From: Isoetes taiwanensis
Taxonomy: Eukaryota > Streptophyta > Lycopodiopsida > Isoetales > Isoetaceae
Length of the DNA: 64,000 bases
Reading direction: 5' to 3'
Assembly: GCA_021234155.1 (NCBI GenBank)
Contig: JAJEKV010000004.1
Location: 14,476,716-14,540,715, forward strand
Below are positions 1 to 11,642 of the stretch, in pieces; position 1 is the stretch's first letter; each line of letters begins with the position of its first letter. The notes beneath the pieces were generated by a model that searched no databases, had not been told where the DNA came from, and worked only from the letters and a program-made list of their open reading frames with translations. A program made the position numbers and the translations under genes.

Positions 1-1690
1 ACATCAATGGTCTATAATATGCCCAAAAATGGTGGACTATTTAGCGATAAACTTCATAATTGCTACAACCGTTGTCCTATGCGCAACATCAAAGGAAAGG
101 GGAACGTTTTGGTCCTTCAAATTCCAATAATTATTGTAAAAGATATGCCAATGGATTGAGTTCAAACTTCTTCCTTCTTATTTGATGCATTGAAGGCAGG
201 CAGCAACTTACTCATACAACTTATACAGACTCCATTCCTCTAGCAACTTACTCATACAACTTACTCATACAGACTCCATTCCTCTGTGTTGAGGAATTAA
301 AAGCCATAGGCTGTATAATTGCCATACGAAGGCATCACTCAGGCCTTGCTCATCAGATAATACTTTTATTGTCATGCAAGAGGTTTTTACTAAAGAATGC
401 ACTTGACACTTTTATTCATGGTATGCGCAGCTAAAACTGACGACACCACATTTAAACATCAATTTGCACAAATTACAGAGCAAACTTGGCAAATAACATG
501 TTGCTTCATGCTAAAGTGAGAATCTGAAATAAAACTTGCATGGCAAGTAAATCGCGTCTCAAATGCCAGGACGTCATTACTCATTCATTAATCCGTGATG
601 ACGGGAACTATGATCTTTCATATGATCCTAGCTAAGGCTGGGATAGAATTACGATAAATAGGCTCTAAGAAAACCCTGATTTACCTTTTTGGAGCATCTT
701 CTGATCTGACCATCTCCTAATCTAACCAAGCTCCAACTCCTGAACAACCTTGCCTCTAAAATGCAGTTTTAGAAGATCAAATGATACTGCAAAACTGAAA
801 ACGAATTGTATAATCTGGCAATTTGTAACCAGCTTTTTCCATGGAGGATAAATTCCTGCACTGCATAGAAAGTAATAAAAATATATCACAACATGAACAG
901 TGGCGTTTGCAAGAAGAGTAACAACCTGTAAAGACTGGGTAAACTGGAGCCAAATGGAAAAAAAATGCTTCATCTGCTATTCGACTCACCTGTGGCATGC
1001 ATAATTTTTAATAGCCACTTTCTGGAATTTGATGCTCGCCCCATGCTGTTAATTATTAAGACCTCTCGAAATTTAAAGATAGCATTCAGGACAATATCTG
1101 AGATTAATTGTAAAGGCGATACTTAACCTATTGCTTACTGATGACACAAGAGGCATGTGAAGAAACTATGCCAGAAGGATAGAAGCAAGACCGGAAGTAC
1201 ATGGATTTGCATTTTGGATTAGCGCTGGCCGCAGCTAGGGTTGAGCTTCAAAACACACATAGATACAGAATGCTTCAATAACGCCTACTTGGCGACTATC
1301 TGATTCCGACATGAATCCAAAGAAGGCATTTTAGAGCACAAAAAATGGCCACAACATAATCCTCTCTTCATTTCTCGCCAAGAAGAATCGGAACCTATTC
1401 TGACCTTCCCGAACCTACTTCTAGGATCTCGAGCTCCTAGAATCCGGAGCATACTGTAAGTTCTAGAACCACACCGTGAAGATTTAGAGCTTACGGGACA
1501 CCTGTCAAATCCCAAAAGGCTAATTTTTTATTTTCTTCCACGTATCAAGCCCTAACTAAGAAAAAATAAACTTACCAAAAATCACATTACCTAAGCTGCC
1601 CCCTTATCGTCCATATTACAATTATATATTAGAGATATGACATGTCATTCAAACATTAAGATTTGATGCTTTTACTTCTTAAAACTTTTT
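1..1690. other. No gene recognised; AT-rich intergenic sequence
   Basis: I see no open frame here with recognisable protein similarity; the longest frames (about 70-80 codons) have no motif and no neighbours that continue them. The only clear structure is a short tandem duplication near 202-284, in which a block around GCAACTTACTCATACAAC plus a following CAGACTCCATTCCTCT is present twice. It could be distal regulatory sequence or old transposon debris. Confidence 0.5.
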
Positions 1691-1697
1691 TTTTTAA

Positions 1698-2270
1698 GGC
1701 ATGCCATGAAAATGATGCCATTAATTGAGCTTCTATTCATTTCAAATTGATGGCATTATATGAGGTGTTATGCATTACTTGTTGCAACTCATGCTACTTA
1801 TAGGTGGCAATTTTATAGGCATTCCATGAGCATTTTTTTTTACCTTTTTTTATATTGTTTCCCACCCTATTTCCCCCTTGAAACATCAGGCCTGCCTCTT
1901 CTGTAAACAAGTATCAAATGAAAATCAAAGAATAGAATCTTGCCTCATATATGTTAAGACATTTATATAGATAGATAGATAAACAGATGGAATTTTTTTC
2001 TTGATGCATGTCATGAAAACGGTGCTATTAATTGCCCTTCCATCCACTGCAATTAGGCGGCATTATCTGAGGTGGCATGCATTAATTATTGCAATTTATG
2101 CTCCGTTAGGCGGCATTTTTATAGGCATTCCATTAGCTTTTCTTATTTATTTATTTTATCTTTTTTCCCACTCTACTTTTCCCTCGTGAAGCATCTTTTG
2201 TAAGCATCAAATGAAAAAACAAAGAATAGAATCTTTTCTCAGATAGATAGAGGGATAGATGTATAGTATT
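1698..2270 (+). repeat. Two-copy direct tandem duplication, about 290 bp per copy
   Basis: The block beginning near 1698 and the block beginning near 2003 share an ordered series of words: a start around ATGCCATGAAAA or ATGTCATGAAAA, then GGCATTAT, ATAGGCATTCCAT, a poly-T stretch, CCCACYCTA, and CAAAGAATAGAATCTT followed by a run of ATAG tetranucleotides. The copies differ at many positions, so the duplication is old. A 62-codon frame in the second copy has no counterpart in the first and is probably not a gene. No terminal inverted repeats were seen at the outer ends. Confidence 0.7.
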
Positions 2271-2674
2271 TTAACATTTGTGAGAAGCTGTAGCTTAAGG
2301 GACAATATACAACACATCAAGATGGGTTTTGACCCCACTATTGTACATGGGTTAAGTGTCCATTCAAAGAGGGGTTAACATTTGCACTACAACTAATAAA
2401 TTTTTAAGAAATTTTTAAATTTTAACATAACTGAATCATATGTGAACCACAACTTAACAAAACTAAATCTCATAAAAATTAACCCCCCCTTTAACTGCCA
2501 CGGGCCTAATGGACTTTTATAATGGGAATGGTGCGAACCCAATTAGCCTAAATTTTTTTAACTTAAACTAAATTTAACCCCATAGTGTAAACCCACTTTA
2601 AGTGATCCCCTAGTGTGAATCGACCCTAAGTGATCTTAGATTTGAAAGATATCATTTATGAAATATCTACCTTA

Positions 2675-3341
2675 GGGTACTTTCGCACTTGCCGTTAAGT
2701 TAGGATTCCGTTAAGGTTTTAACAGCATTGGCCGTCACACCACTAGTGAGGTTAGTCTTACATTAATTTTTTTTATTTAGCATTCTGTTAACTTTTTTAA
2801 CGTAAAAGTGTAAGGTTCAGACTAGTTTATGTTAAGTTAAGGGTCTATTCGCACCCGTGCTTAAGTTTAGTTAAGTTAATTTTTACCGTTAAGTTAAGTT
2901 AACACTAACCGGGTGATTGCCTTCACACCAAAGCTAGTTAAAAATTTTAGTTAGGCCAACTTAACGAAAAACCATTTCGCACTCGTTTAGTTAAAAAATT
3001 TGGTTAAAAAATAACTTAACTAGCTAACTAAATGCTTTCGAACATGTCTAGTTAAGTTAGCCAATAGCATAAAAAATTATAAGCACATTTAACTAAACTT
3101 AAAGTGACCTCTATGAGGTCATTTAACTTTTAGTGCTAATTTTTAATTTAGTCAACTTTTAGGTAATTTTGCTAACTTAACTGAACAAGGTGCGAAGACA
3201 AGTTTAGTTAGTGTTTTTGGTTAAAAAAGTTAACTAAATTCTTAACTATATTTCTTAACTATATGCTAACTTAACTAGTGGTGCGAATGTAAATCTAGTT
3301 AAAAACCATATTTTAACTTAACCGCGGGTGCGAATGTACCC
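2675..3341. mobile_element. MITE-like element with terminal inverted repeats and a TA target duplication
   Basis: The left end reads GGGTACTTTCGCACTTGC followed by CGTTAAGTTA; the right end, read on the minus strand, is GGGTACATTCGCACCCGC followed by GGTTAAGTTA. That is roughly a 28-bp terminal inverted repeat with few mismatches. TA lies directly outside both ends (2673-2674 and 3342-3343), the footprint of Tc1/mariner-like insertion, although a Harbinger-type TWA target is also possible. The interior has no coding capacity and is packed with TTAAGTTAA-like words and further copies of the terminal TTCGCAC word, so it is non-autonomous. One of the better-defined small elements in the window. 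Confidence 0.82.
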
Positions 3342-3422
3342 TAATAAATTTAACTCAAAGTTAACGGAAAATAAAAATTACACTAAAAAATAAAGCGACC
3401 TTCTGAGGTCCCTTTAACTTTA

Positions 3423-3606
3423 ATGGAACGAGCTATTGGAGTAGTCGAACTAGCGGCCATAGGTCAAGCACTGGAGGTCCTGTTAGAGATTGAGCGCATG
3501 GCAACAGAGGCCGTGGCTTTAATTTCTGGTCGGGGTAACTAGTGGGAGTCGTAGTAGGCCTGCTTCTTCACCGAAAGAAGCCGAGGATGAGGATCTGGAG
3601 CAGGTT
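3423..3606 (+). pseudogene. Coding-like exon remnant of unknown function
   Basis: A frame starting at an ATG at 3423 reads MERAIGVVELAAIGQALEV and then a Glu/Leu/Ile-rich helix before stopping after about 41 codons. Just past the stop another frame reads SGSRSRPASSPKEAEDEDLE up to a good splice-donor-like CAG|GT at about 3602-3603. The amino-acid bias in both frames suggests one ancestral exon broken by a frameshift. I do not recognise the family. It directly follows the MITE at 2675-3341. It may be related to the second coding-like scrap near 4630-4950, but nothing ties them together. Confidence 0.3.
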
Positions 3607-4629
3607 AGCAATTTTGAAATATTTCATGACTCCAGCGAACCTTTTTGTACAAAGACTAAAACTTACTGCTTTAATGGTCTTGTGACATCCAATTTATCTA
3701 TTTTCGCAATGATGCTGAAAGCAATTTCTCTCCAGATAAAATGCAGATAGATTTTGCAAGTTTTCAATTGATTTGGCACAAGACATGTGCACATGAGCTG
3801 AAAGCATACGTGGTGGTATTATTTACAACTGTGAGCAGTAGAGACAAGCTTGGATTTCAGTTACTAATTAGTGATGATAGGACTTAAGCCATTTGACTGT
3901 AGCTTGTTAAGCCCTATAGCATTAGTCCATTTGTTAAACATCTTGCATATTTTTTTTTGTCTGAGAAACTGGCTTTTGCCTTCACCATCTCTCTGTATCT
4001 GTATGTATCTGTATCACTAGCTATGTTGCTGGAGCTTCTCTCCTAAGCAGCTGTCGTTGCTTGTTTCTTATCCTTGTTCTTACTATCACTGCTGCCAGTG
4101 ATTATCCACAGATACCAACAGTCTTTACAATTTTAAGAACTTGACAAAGAAAAGAGCTAATTCAGGCTCTGATGCTTTTGTAGGTACTGCACTTGTACGT
4201 GGGACTTACGGTCTTGTAGGTGGCCATTACTATCTAAAACTAGTTGTATTTTAAAAGTGCATAAATTTTATCTTTGTTGTGACTTATCACAGTTTTGGTT
4301 TAGTTCATGCAATTAAAGGTCAACAAGCCCAAGCAGCATCTTAAATATCTGTTGCATCTTTGCCTAATACAAGTATTCACATGCTGTGACTTTGTCTATG
4401 GATTTGCAAAATTGATGATTTGCTAAAATTACATGGACCTGCATGTTGAGGTTATAGAGAAATTGGAGGTTCAGTGAAAGATCCAAGGTATTGATGCATT
4501 TTTTCATATTGCTTGCTGCATGTTCTGCTTTATTATGGCATTATCATCAGGTCCTGCCTATAGCTATTGCTCCTACATTATGGCTCCTCCATAATGCATG
4601 TTTATGTTATGCTGCTTGATACTCCTATC

Positions 4630-4955
4630 AGACATAAGGCAAGCACTTGCTGTCTTGGAAGCCCAACTTGATGCATTGCAAAGGGGGGATTCTACCAGTT
4701 CAAAAAATTTGTGAGAATCATTTAGAGTCTCTAATGAACTAAATGCCATTAATTTTGATGATATGAAGGATGATAAAAGTGAGCGGCCTATTGTTTTACT
4801 GAATGCAATAGCAGAAATAATTGTAGCAACTTTGAAATTGAGCTTTTTGAATATATTGAAGATACAGAGACTGACTGGGTGAGGATGAGTTCTCATAGGT
4901 GAAATGCTTAAGCTGCTTGGCAAACATGGGAAAAGGAGAAAGTTCTGATGGATAC
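4630..4955 (+). pseudogene. Coding-like remnant with in-frame stops
   Basis: One plus-strand frame reads RQALAVLEAQLDALQRG, then RPIVLLNAIAEIIVATLKL, then GEMLKLLGKHGKRRKF, with at least three stop codons between and within these blocks. The Leu/Ala/Ile-rich helical character and the dispersed stops look like a decayed helical-repeat or coiled-coil protein. The opposite-strand frame over 4573-4989 is open for 138 codons but looks like a mirror of this helical sequence. Family not recognised. Confidence 0.25.
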
Positions 4956-5100
4956 TTACAAACATAAAATGTTGATTGATTGCACCCAATGCTTATTTGA
5001 GTTCAATGTTCAAAAATTCATATTGGTTATCCTTTTGGTGAGCATATTTTTAGAAATGTCATCATACGTTAAGATTGGGCTTTCCTCTCTGCCTCTCTTT

Positions 5101-5216
5101 CTGTACCGTGTGTTTTTTTTGATAACATTGATGGGGAAGCTCTACCTTTGTATGCATGTGTACCGTGTGTTTTTTTTTATAACATTGATGGGGAAGCTCT
5201 ACCTTTGTATGCATGT
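5101..5216 (+). repeat. Tandem duplication, two 58-bp copies
   Basis: The unit GTACCGTGTGTTTTTTTT..AACATTGATGGGGAAGCTC..TTTGTATGCATGT occurs twice head to tail, nearly identical, so it is recent. The duplication makes short open frames on both strands look repetitive; they carry no recognisable motif. Confidence 0.9.
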
Positions 5217-6113
5217 GAAGGGGCTTGTCTGCAAATGAACAAGGCAAACCCAAAGTATAAACCAATACCCACAGAGCGAAATATTGCTCAACCAAATTGT
5301 TTTTGCTTCAATTCTAGCCAAAAACCAATAGAGACAAAATACCAAGCATTGTGATTTTTTTTGTAGTCTATTTGCTTGTAGTCTATTTGGTCTTAAGCTT
5401 TTTAGAGCATATCTACCTTTCAATCATGCTTGAAAAAATTAGTAACATCGTATGAAACGAATAATTTGTTATTTTTGGGCCAGAATAAGTTTTAAAACAT
5501 AGGACATGAACCTATTATGGCTGATAAAAAATGAGGGTGTGACCATCTCTTATTGCTTGGATGCTAGATTCAAGGCCAACAACCATATTTTTTAAAAGAG
5601 AGCATGACTTGCTTTTAGTTATCATACCTCTTTCTGGTGTCCACAAGGGAGTATACAGAGAAACAAAGTTATTATGAAACACACAATGTTATTATGGAGT
5701 CGCAAGCTCCCAGTTGTGAACACTATGACTTGAATAATATGGCAGGTAAAACTGCAATTTAACAGGTGTTCCTGAAATTTGATCCCTTCAGATTTAGACA
5801 GATGATACTAAAAAACTACAAACCAAAATGGTGAGGAAGAATAAAAATACATATGATCAAAAGATACGAGATCCGACTTGCCACAGAACCTCAACCTCGA
5901 TTATGTGACAAAATGAACTTCATAAACTGACATTCAACGAAAAACCATTATCCAGGCTTTTTATTCACAATTAATTAGGCTGGCTGTTCCTGTGGTCATA
6001 AAAGGAACGAGGACAACTGAAGTTGCATCCTTGGCAACAACATCAAGTTAGATGGCTTGGCACACAATGAATTGGTTAAGCTGCTAGGCTCCTGCTAAAA
6101 GCATAAAAAGCCT
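5217..6113. other. Intergenic, including the probable 3' UTR of the bHLH gene
   Basis: No coding sequence is recognised. The part next to 6113 lies directly downstream of the bHLH stop codon on the minus strand and should contain its 3' UTR and polyadenylation signals. Otherwise nothing is seen. Confidence 0.5.
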
Positions 6114-7184
6114 TTAGGCAACAGGGGGCCTTAGGACATGATCTTGAGAAGTGTCTACTGAAGCTGGTGGCATCCATTGCCACATGGCCATGCCTGGATA
6201 ACCAGGTAAAGGATTTGGCTTGCCTGATGCAGCCTGCGTTTGAGCATGAAATGCGGCTGCAGCAGCAGCATGAGCAGCTGCAGCATGCATTTGCATTGCT
6301 GCAGGGTGAGGCATAAAGGTTGGTGGAATAGAAACATTCTTAAGCTGTTGTTCCAATCGTTCCTTCTCTGCCTTCAACCTAAGTTTCTCATCCCGAAGTT
6401 CGTTCTTCTCAGTCTGCACCAAGGCACAGCATGGATAATAAACAAATAGTGCAGTTATAATAGTACTGTTAAGCTAATGATAAAATGGTACCTTCAATTC
6501 TTTTATGGAATCCCGCAATTGTTTGTTCGACTCTTTTAACTGCTGAGCTTCTGCACGAAGCTGTGTCAACACACGAACTGCATCACTCAATATTGTGGCT
6601 TTGTCTGCTTTTGGTGGTCGTCCTGGCTCCAATGCAGCAGATAGCTCTAGAAACCTGTGTTGAAATAATTACTAATTAAATATAGAATGTATAATAGTAT
6701 GAGAATAGTCTGTTTATACAACTTACTTGTCATTTAACCTATCCCTGCGCATTTTTTCGCGACATGCTTTGTTTCCAATCCCACTGCAAGATTCATCCCT
6801 AGACCTGTCAAAATGACAGGCCAACAAACACATTAGGTGGAAAAAACAGGCTAGAATAATAGTCTTGAAAATTTTCCTATGCATGCTTATTCTCCTAATA
6901 AAGATTATTACCTTTTGCGCGGGCAAGTTCTCTCAATGTCCTCTGACTCCCCCCTCAAGCAGCAATTGTCAACACTATACACAAGTGCACAAACTTAACA
7001 AAGAGTATGCATGCATTGATTTCTAACTCAAACCAGTTTATAACCAAAGATAAAAATACCTGCAGTCTACTTGATCAGATGGTGGATTGCACCAGAAAAA
7101 GGGACCAGAAGGCTGTGAAGAATCATCCTCCAAAAGATTATCCGCTAAAAACGTCATCCATTTCTGGTTTTGAGGGGAGGACAT
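6114..7184 (-). CDS. ILR3-like: bHLH transcription factor, group IVc (ILR3/bHLH105-like), complete
   Basis: Five exons on the minus strand join in frame: 7184-7060, 6974-6912, 6804-6727, 6654-6492 and 6413-6114 (729 bases, 242 residues plus stop). All four introns are GT-AG and 72-107 bases long. The start is an ATG giving MSSPQNQKW, resembling the N-terminus of Arabidopsis ILR3 (about 234 residues). Around residues 60-90 lies a CPRKR basic patch followed by the basic region NKACREKMRRDRLNDK, then the helix-loop-helix with LEPGRPPKADKATIL. A leucine-rich coiled coil follows (LKAEKERLEQQL), then an Ala/His-rich stretch and the conserved C-terminus PPASVDTSQDHVLRPPVA. Group IVc factors act in the nucleus as dimers that switch on iron-deficiency genes, and their C-terminal tail is implicated in recognition by BRUTUS-type E3 ligases. 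Function here is inferred from the family. No defect is visible. Confidence 0.95.
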
Positions 7185-9497
7185 GCTGCCCCCAAGCTCT
7201 TTCTACTTCTCACCAATATGTACACCCTGCCTTATAAGAACTTTGTGTTTTAGGTTCCTCAGCTTCAATTTATGATAAAGCCTTCAAAATGGACTCCAGA
7301 TGTGAACCAGGCTAAGAAAACTAGCTGCTCAAACTGGCATGCTAAAACCCCCTACCAACACTGCAAAATTTAAAATCCTGCAATGCCAAAATCCAGAACC
7401 CCAAAATCTTACAGAAGGGCTCCAAGGGACAGGGCGTTTGAGGATTCTTCACAGCAACAAGTTCGATGAAAAGCTGGACCCAAAAGGCCGTGTGCCTAAG
7501 GGTAAGATGATCTTCAGCTTCGGCTTCAAAAACGGAGGTGTCTGCGCGCGAAACTGAAATCCAAAACCGGATTGATGCAATCGGATGGATTTAAGGGGAG
7601 ATTTTGCACAGATTGAAGGCTCAAAGCATCGGACTGCCAGATCTTCTCTCCCTTGCAGGCGGCGACCTCTGCCACACGCGGAAGGCTAAGGAAGAAAAGG
7701 AACGCCGTCTTCTATTCCGCTAACACGGAGACGGAATATACCTGCCGATATTCTGTCAGGAGGTGCGTCCGCCTACACTGCCCTGAAACGGAGGTGCCTC
7801 CTAGAATATGCGAATATTCGCGGATGCAGCATACCATTAGGGACCAAGTAAAAGATAGATAGATAGTTGTTTTAATGTCACGAAGATGTGGGTTTTTTCT
7901 TGGCTCGTTCACTTGGGGTCGTTTATAAGGTACCCTCAGTGGGATGAGGCAAATCGTTCCCCCATGGCACTCTCTTGGGAAATTGAGATCCTCCAATCAG
8001 ACCCTCGGACTCGGGCTCTGATAATGCTCTCAGGATTGAGATGTGCCATGGCCTGGACCACCCATTATCGCACGACTCTGCTCCCTCTCGCAGTGTTGTT
8101 GCCGCCAGTGTCGTTGATAAAGTTATTCTTGCCGACTTTTAACCCTTGGCTGTCTTGTGGTCTACAAGAAAAGTGTGTCCATCTTCTGCCAAAAAATTGC
8201 TTTGTTTATGCTGCTGATCTCAAGCAGCTATCATTTTCGAAGGAAGAACTTGCCTCCGTTTATTTTTTTATGTTACTACAATCAGTTGATATTTGGAACA
8301 TACATATCTAGTGTATTTGTCCATGCAAAACACATGAGCGGTCGCACTCGTATACGTTACATGAACAGCTAATGTATTTTGTCCATGCAAAACACATGAA
8401 CGTCTTGGCATGGTCATGGTCTAGATATGTTATGCCACCACCTGTTCCTTTTGAATCCAATTACTCTAATTGGTCAATGGTTTAGTTGTGAATAGAGTCT
8501 TATGTTCGTATATAATAAGGTCTTTATAATTTGACTAGGGCACGTCTTAATAACAAAAGGGCACAATACTTAAAAACTTACCTACCAATTATAGGATCGT
8601 AGAATTGAATTAAATTAAATTGACTTTTTCCCTCGGCGAAAAATATACATGCAAGATCCTATGTTCTCAAGCTTGGATCTAAAGATGGTCTTACAAGAGA
8701 GAAACTGAAAGTTGCTACCAAAACTAACCAAAAGCACAATTAAGTACAAGGATTTACAATGAATTATTAGAGTGTTGCCCATTAGAAAGGTATGCTCCAT
8801 TGGCGTTGAAAAACTCATCCTCCTCCCCATTGGGATATAAAAGTGTTACTCTTCTTCAATCAAGCATGCCACTTTAATAAATCGACTGCCAATTGCAAAT
8901 TTGCTGACATCAAAATCTTCGTGTTCACAACAAGAAAAAAAGATCATCCCTCTAAGTTGGAAAAATATATACATTTGATAGAAGAATATGATTTTCCACT
9001 TGGGCACAATTGAATATATTTCAATCACGTTGAGATGCAGGCATCTGGTTTTTGCGGCATTGGGTTATTTATGTAACCATTCATTGTCTGTTGACAAATT
9101 TCACAATCTCATTCACAACGCCCTTCAACAGCGTTTTCAATATGAGATTTTGAGGGGAAATAAAAGTCCGTAAAACGTGGGTGTTTTCACAGGTGGACAG
9201 CCAGAAAACCATGAGTGATTCTCTGAGAACTAGTCCAGCATCTTTACTGAAGCTCTTATCGTCTGTAATGAGTGCATACATAACCAGAAAAAATGACAAC
9301 TTATGAGTCCATAAAATTCATTTCCATGTAACCAGATAAAGGTACAACTTTAGATTTGTACAACAGGAAAAAAATGGTTTATGTTACAAGTGTTAAAAGA
9401 AAAATTAAGTTACAAGCAGCTTAAGCCCAGCATTTCAATAACCTTCTTCACATGCTGTACTGTAGACCATCCAACCTTTTCCGCATTTCATGTTGGA
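7185..9497. other. Upstream region of the bHLH gene and unassigned sequence
   Basis: On the minus strand the first few hundred bases upstream of 7184 should be the 5' UTR and promoter of the bHLH gene. A 141-codon plus-strand frame at 7886-8311 has no recognisable motif. A short direct repeat around TGTATTTGTCCATGCAAAACACATGA occurs near 8313 and again near 8372. Between 8600 and 9300 minus-strand sequence could hold decayed downstream parts of the transposase-like gene, but no DDE signature was found. Confidence 0.4.
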
Positions 9498-11317
9498 TTA
9501 GGTTGTCTTTGGAACAGATCTTCTAAAGTCCTTAAAATTGTTAAAGCCAAGTCGATGCAACCATGATCTGGCAGTTTCTGTGGAAATTTTTCGATGCATG
9601 TTTGCGCTACAATCTGCTTCAATACCAGACTCATTCTGAGAGAAAAGATTAAGCATCAGACCAAGTTATTCAATTTTTCAAGAAAGAAAACAAGCAAGCA
9701 ATCTAAAACAACTTGCAACACATTTTTACAATTCAGCATGGTTTTATGGACATTGGAACATATGGAGAGCAATCGTGTATAAAAATACACACTATCCTAA
9801 ACCTCAACTTAAAGAATAAAATGTTCATCAATGAGAAAGTGAACTAGACGACCCAATTAATAGAAAGACAAGCAGTATGCTGTGACTTCACGGTCGCAAA
9901 TAAACATATACTGTATTGAAAAGGATACCACCAGCAACATTATGCTTGATGACCTATAACAATAGACTAGACTATGAACTATTTCATATCACTGGCAGCA
10001 TTGTAGCATTAATGCATACATGGCCATCTAGTCTTTCGCATTATTGACTCCTGTAAATGGCAGAGACACGTCCATATTGGAAACTCTATTTGCAACTAGT
10101 GTTCCCAAATAACTTGTAATCCCAAAACTGATGAGCAAGACACTGATGTTAGAATCTATTTAGAAACTTACCTGGATCTCAACAAGCAGTTCATTGTTAC
10201 AAAAATCGCGAAACATCTTTATAATAGATTCTTTACGCGGGGGATCACCCTTTTTTGGACAATTCTGTTCAATCCAAGCACGGGCTTTGTTTTGCAAATG
10301 TTCTGGCTGCAGCAGCCATTCTACCTTCACATGCTTCCCCTGCCAGAACACTCTATAAAATGTTGCACATTCTTTACAGCTTTGAAAAAGAATACCAACT
10401 CGAAAATGAGTCCAATTCATAATCCAAATAGGCCCTCAATCAAAATTACCTGCATGGACTCAGAGAAAGTACCATCTGCACGCCTTTCCCAGTCTTCTAC
10501 CCACTTTCTAGCTGTCTTTGCAGACACCCCTACAGATTCGCCTGCCTTTGAATAAGCTTCTGTAACCTAAGTAAGCGTGCATGCTACACATGTTTGTCAG
10601 GAACAAAAAAATTATTAAGTTCTATCTGCTTAACCCTTTGTTATAGCAAGTCTCCAATATACAAAGAAATTACTAAATGACTGATTTAACCGTTTGGTTA
10701 TATTTGCATGACTATCTGAATTGCACTAAATGGTTGATTCAACATGTTTAAGAGAAGCAAAGCACCTTACATAGGGAATCCGAAGATGATTGTGCCATGT
10801 ACTTATAGAACTCTGCAACACAAAAAAGCTTCCTAGACTTGAGAGGCAACTTGAGTACTAGCTGGAAAGATGATTCCCTTTCTTTCTGATAATGGGACCT
10901 TGGTTTACCAGGGCCCTTTTGTCTTCCTCTCTTTTTAGGTCCAACCCTTTCTTCCCCGCCACTGGCATCGGAAGCAGATGCCATTGTCTGCAAAGATAAA
11001 ACAGTAGAAGGGGCACAATCTGGCATAGACTGTGCAATATCAGGACCCATCATCATGAGGGGAAATTGTGGCAAACCAGATTGTGAATTCTCTGGGGCCA
11101 TCATCAAGAGGGAAAAACTCTGCATTGGCATGCCGGAATGGCCGTCATCCATTAAGATCGAATCCCCATGATCCACTGCTTCCAATCCATCCACACAGCT
11201 CGCCACAACCCCACTCTGTTCCCTATCGCTTAGCATTGTGACCTCATGCTCCCATGCAAGTTCCTCAGCTTGCTGGCGCTCGAGCTCCATGTCGGCCTGT
11301 AAATGCACTGTCTGCAT
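9498..11317 (-). CDS. Transposase-like protein, N-terminal HTH half with introns; catalytic half not found
   Basis: Exons 11317-10766, 10566-10450 and 10339-10172 join in frame across GT-AG introns. A fourth, less certain exon begins at 9635 and stops at 9498. Exon 1 encodes an acidic Met/Ser-rich region ending in a basic KKRGRQKGPGKPRSHYQKE patch. Exon 2 encodes a helix-turn-helix-like stretch (AGESVGVSAKTARKWVEDWE). Exon 3 reads GKHVKVEWLLQPEHLQNKAR through NNELLVEI, and exon 4 contains RKISTETARSWLHRLGF. This order resembles the pre-catalytic part of DDE transposases of the Tc1/pogo-like superfamily found in plants and fungi. A VDGHER-type motif and the DDE catalytic residues are absent or decayed after LGF. 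Either a transposon that lost its catalytic domain or a host gene keeping only the DNA-binding half. Family assignment is moderate. Confidence 0.6.
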
Positions 11318-11642
11318 CTCGGATCAACCGAATTTGCAGAATTGCAGCCCTAAATCAATTCATAACAGCATCGAGCTTTTAAATCGGGAGGAAAAAAACC
11401 CAGAAGCGGGTACTCTGGCGGCATCAAAACCTGATTCAAAATTGAATTTTTGAGAAAGATGTGGATTCAAATGGATATGACGGAAGAAACAGAGGCCAAA
11501 AAGGGCGCACCAGTTAGCTCTTCTCTGTGTCGATGGAATATGGCATTGCAGTGTGAACAGGGTTCATATTTTGTCGGGAATTTTCAAAAAAATAGCATCT
11601 GGAGGCGATGGTTCTAAGTACGCCCGATTTGGGTTGGCCTCC

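Noticed and set aside
1285-1515. 76-codon minus-strand frame with many Arg and Ser
   Set aside because: No motif, no conserved neighbours, and length within chance for this composition.
4573-4989. 138-codon minus-strand frame
   Set aside because: The plus strand over the same interval shows the better helical protein-like sequence, and the minus frame has no motif.
6240-6679. Plus-strand frames across the bHLH exons
   Set aside because: They are shadows of the bHLH exons on the minus strand.
7886-8311. 141-codon plus-strand frame upstream of the bHLH gene
   Set aside because: No recognisable domain, no coding-like continuation, and it overlaps minus-strand frames of similar quality; most likely chance.
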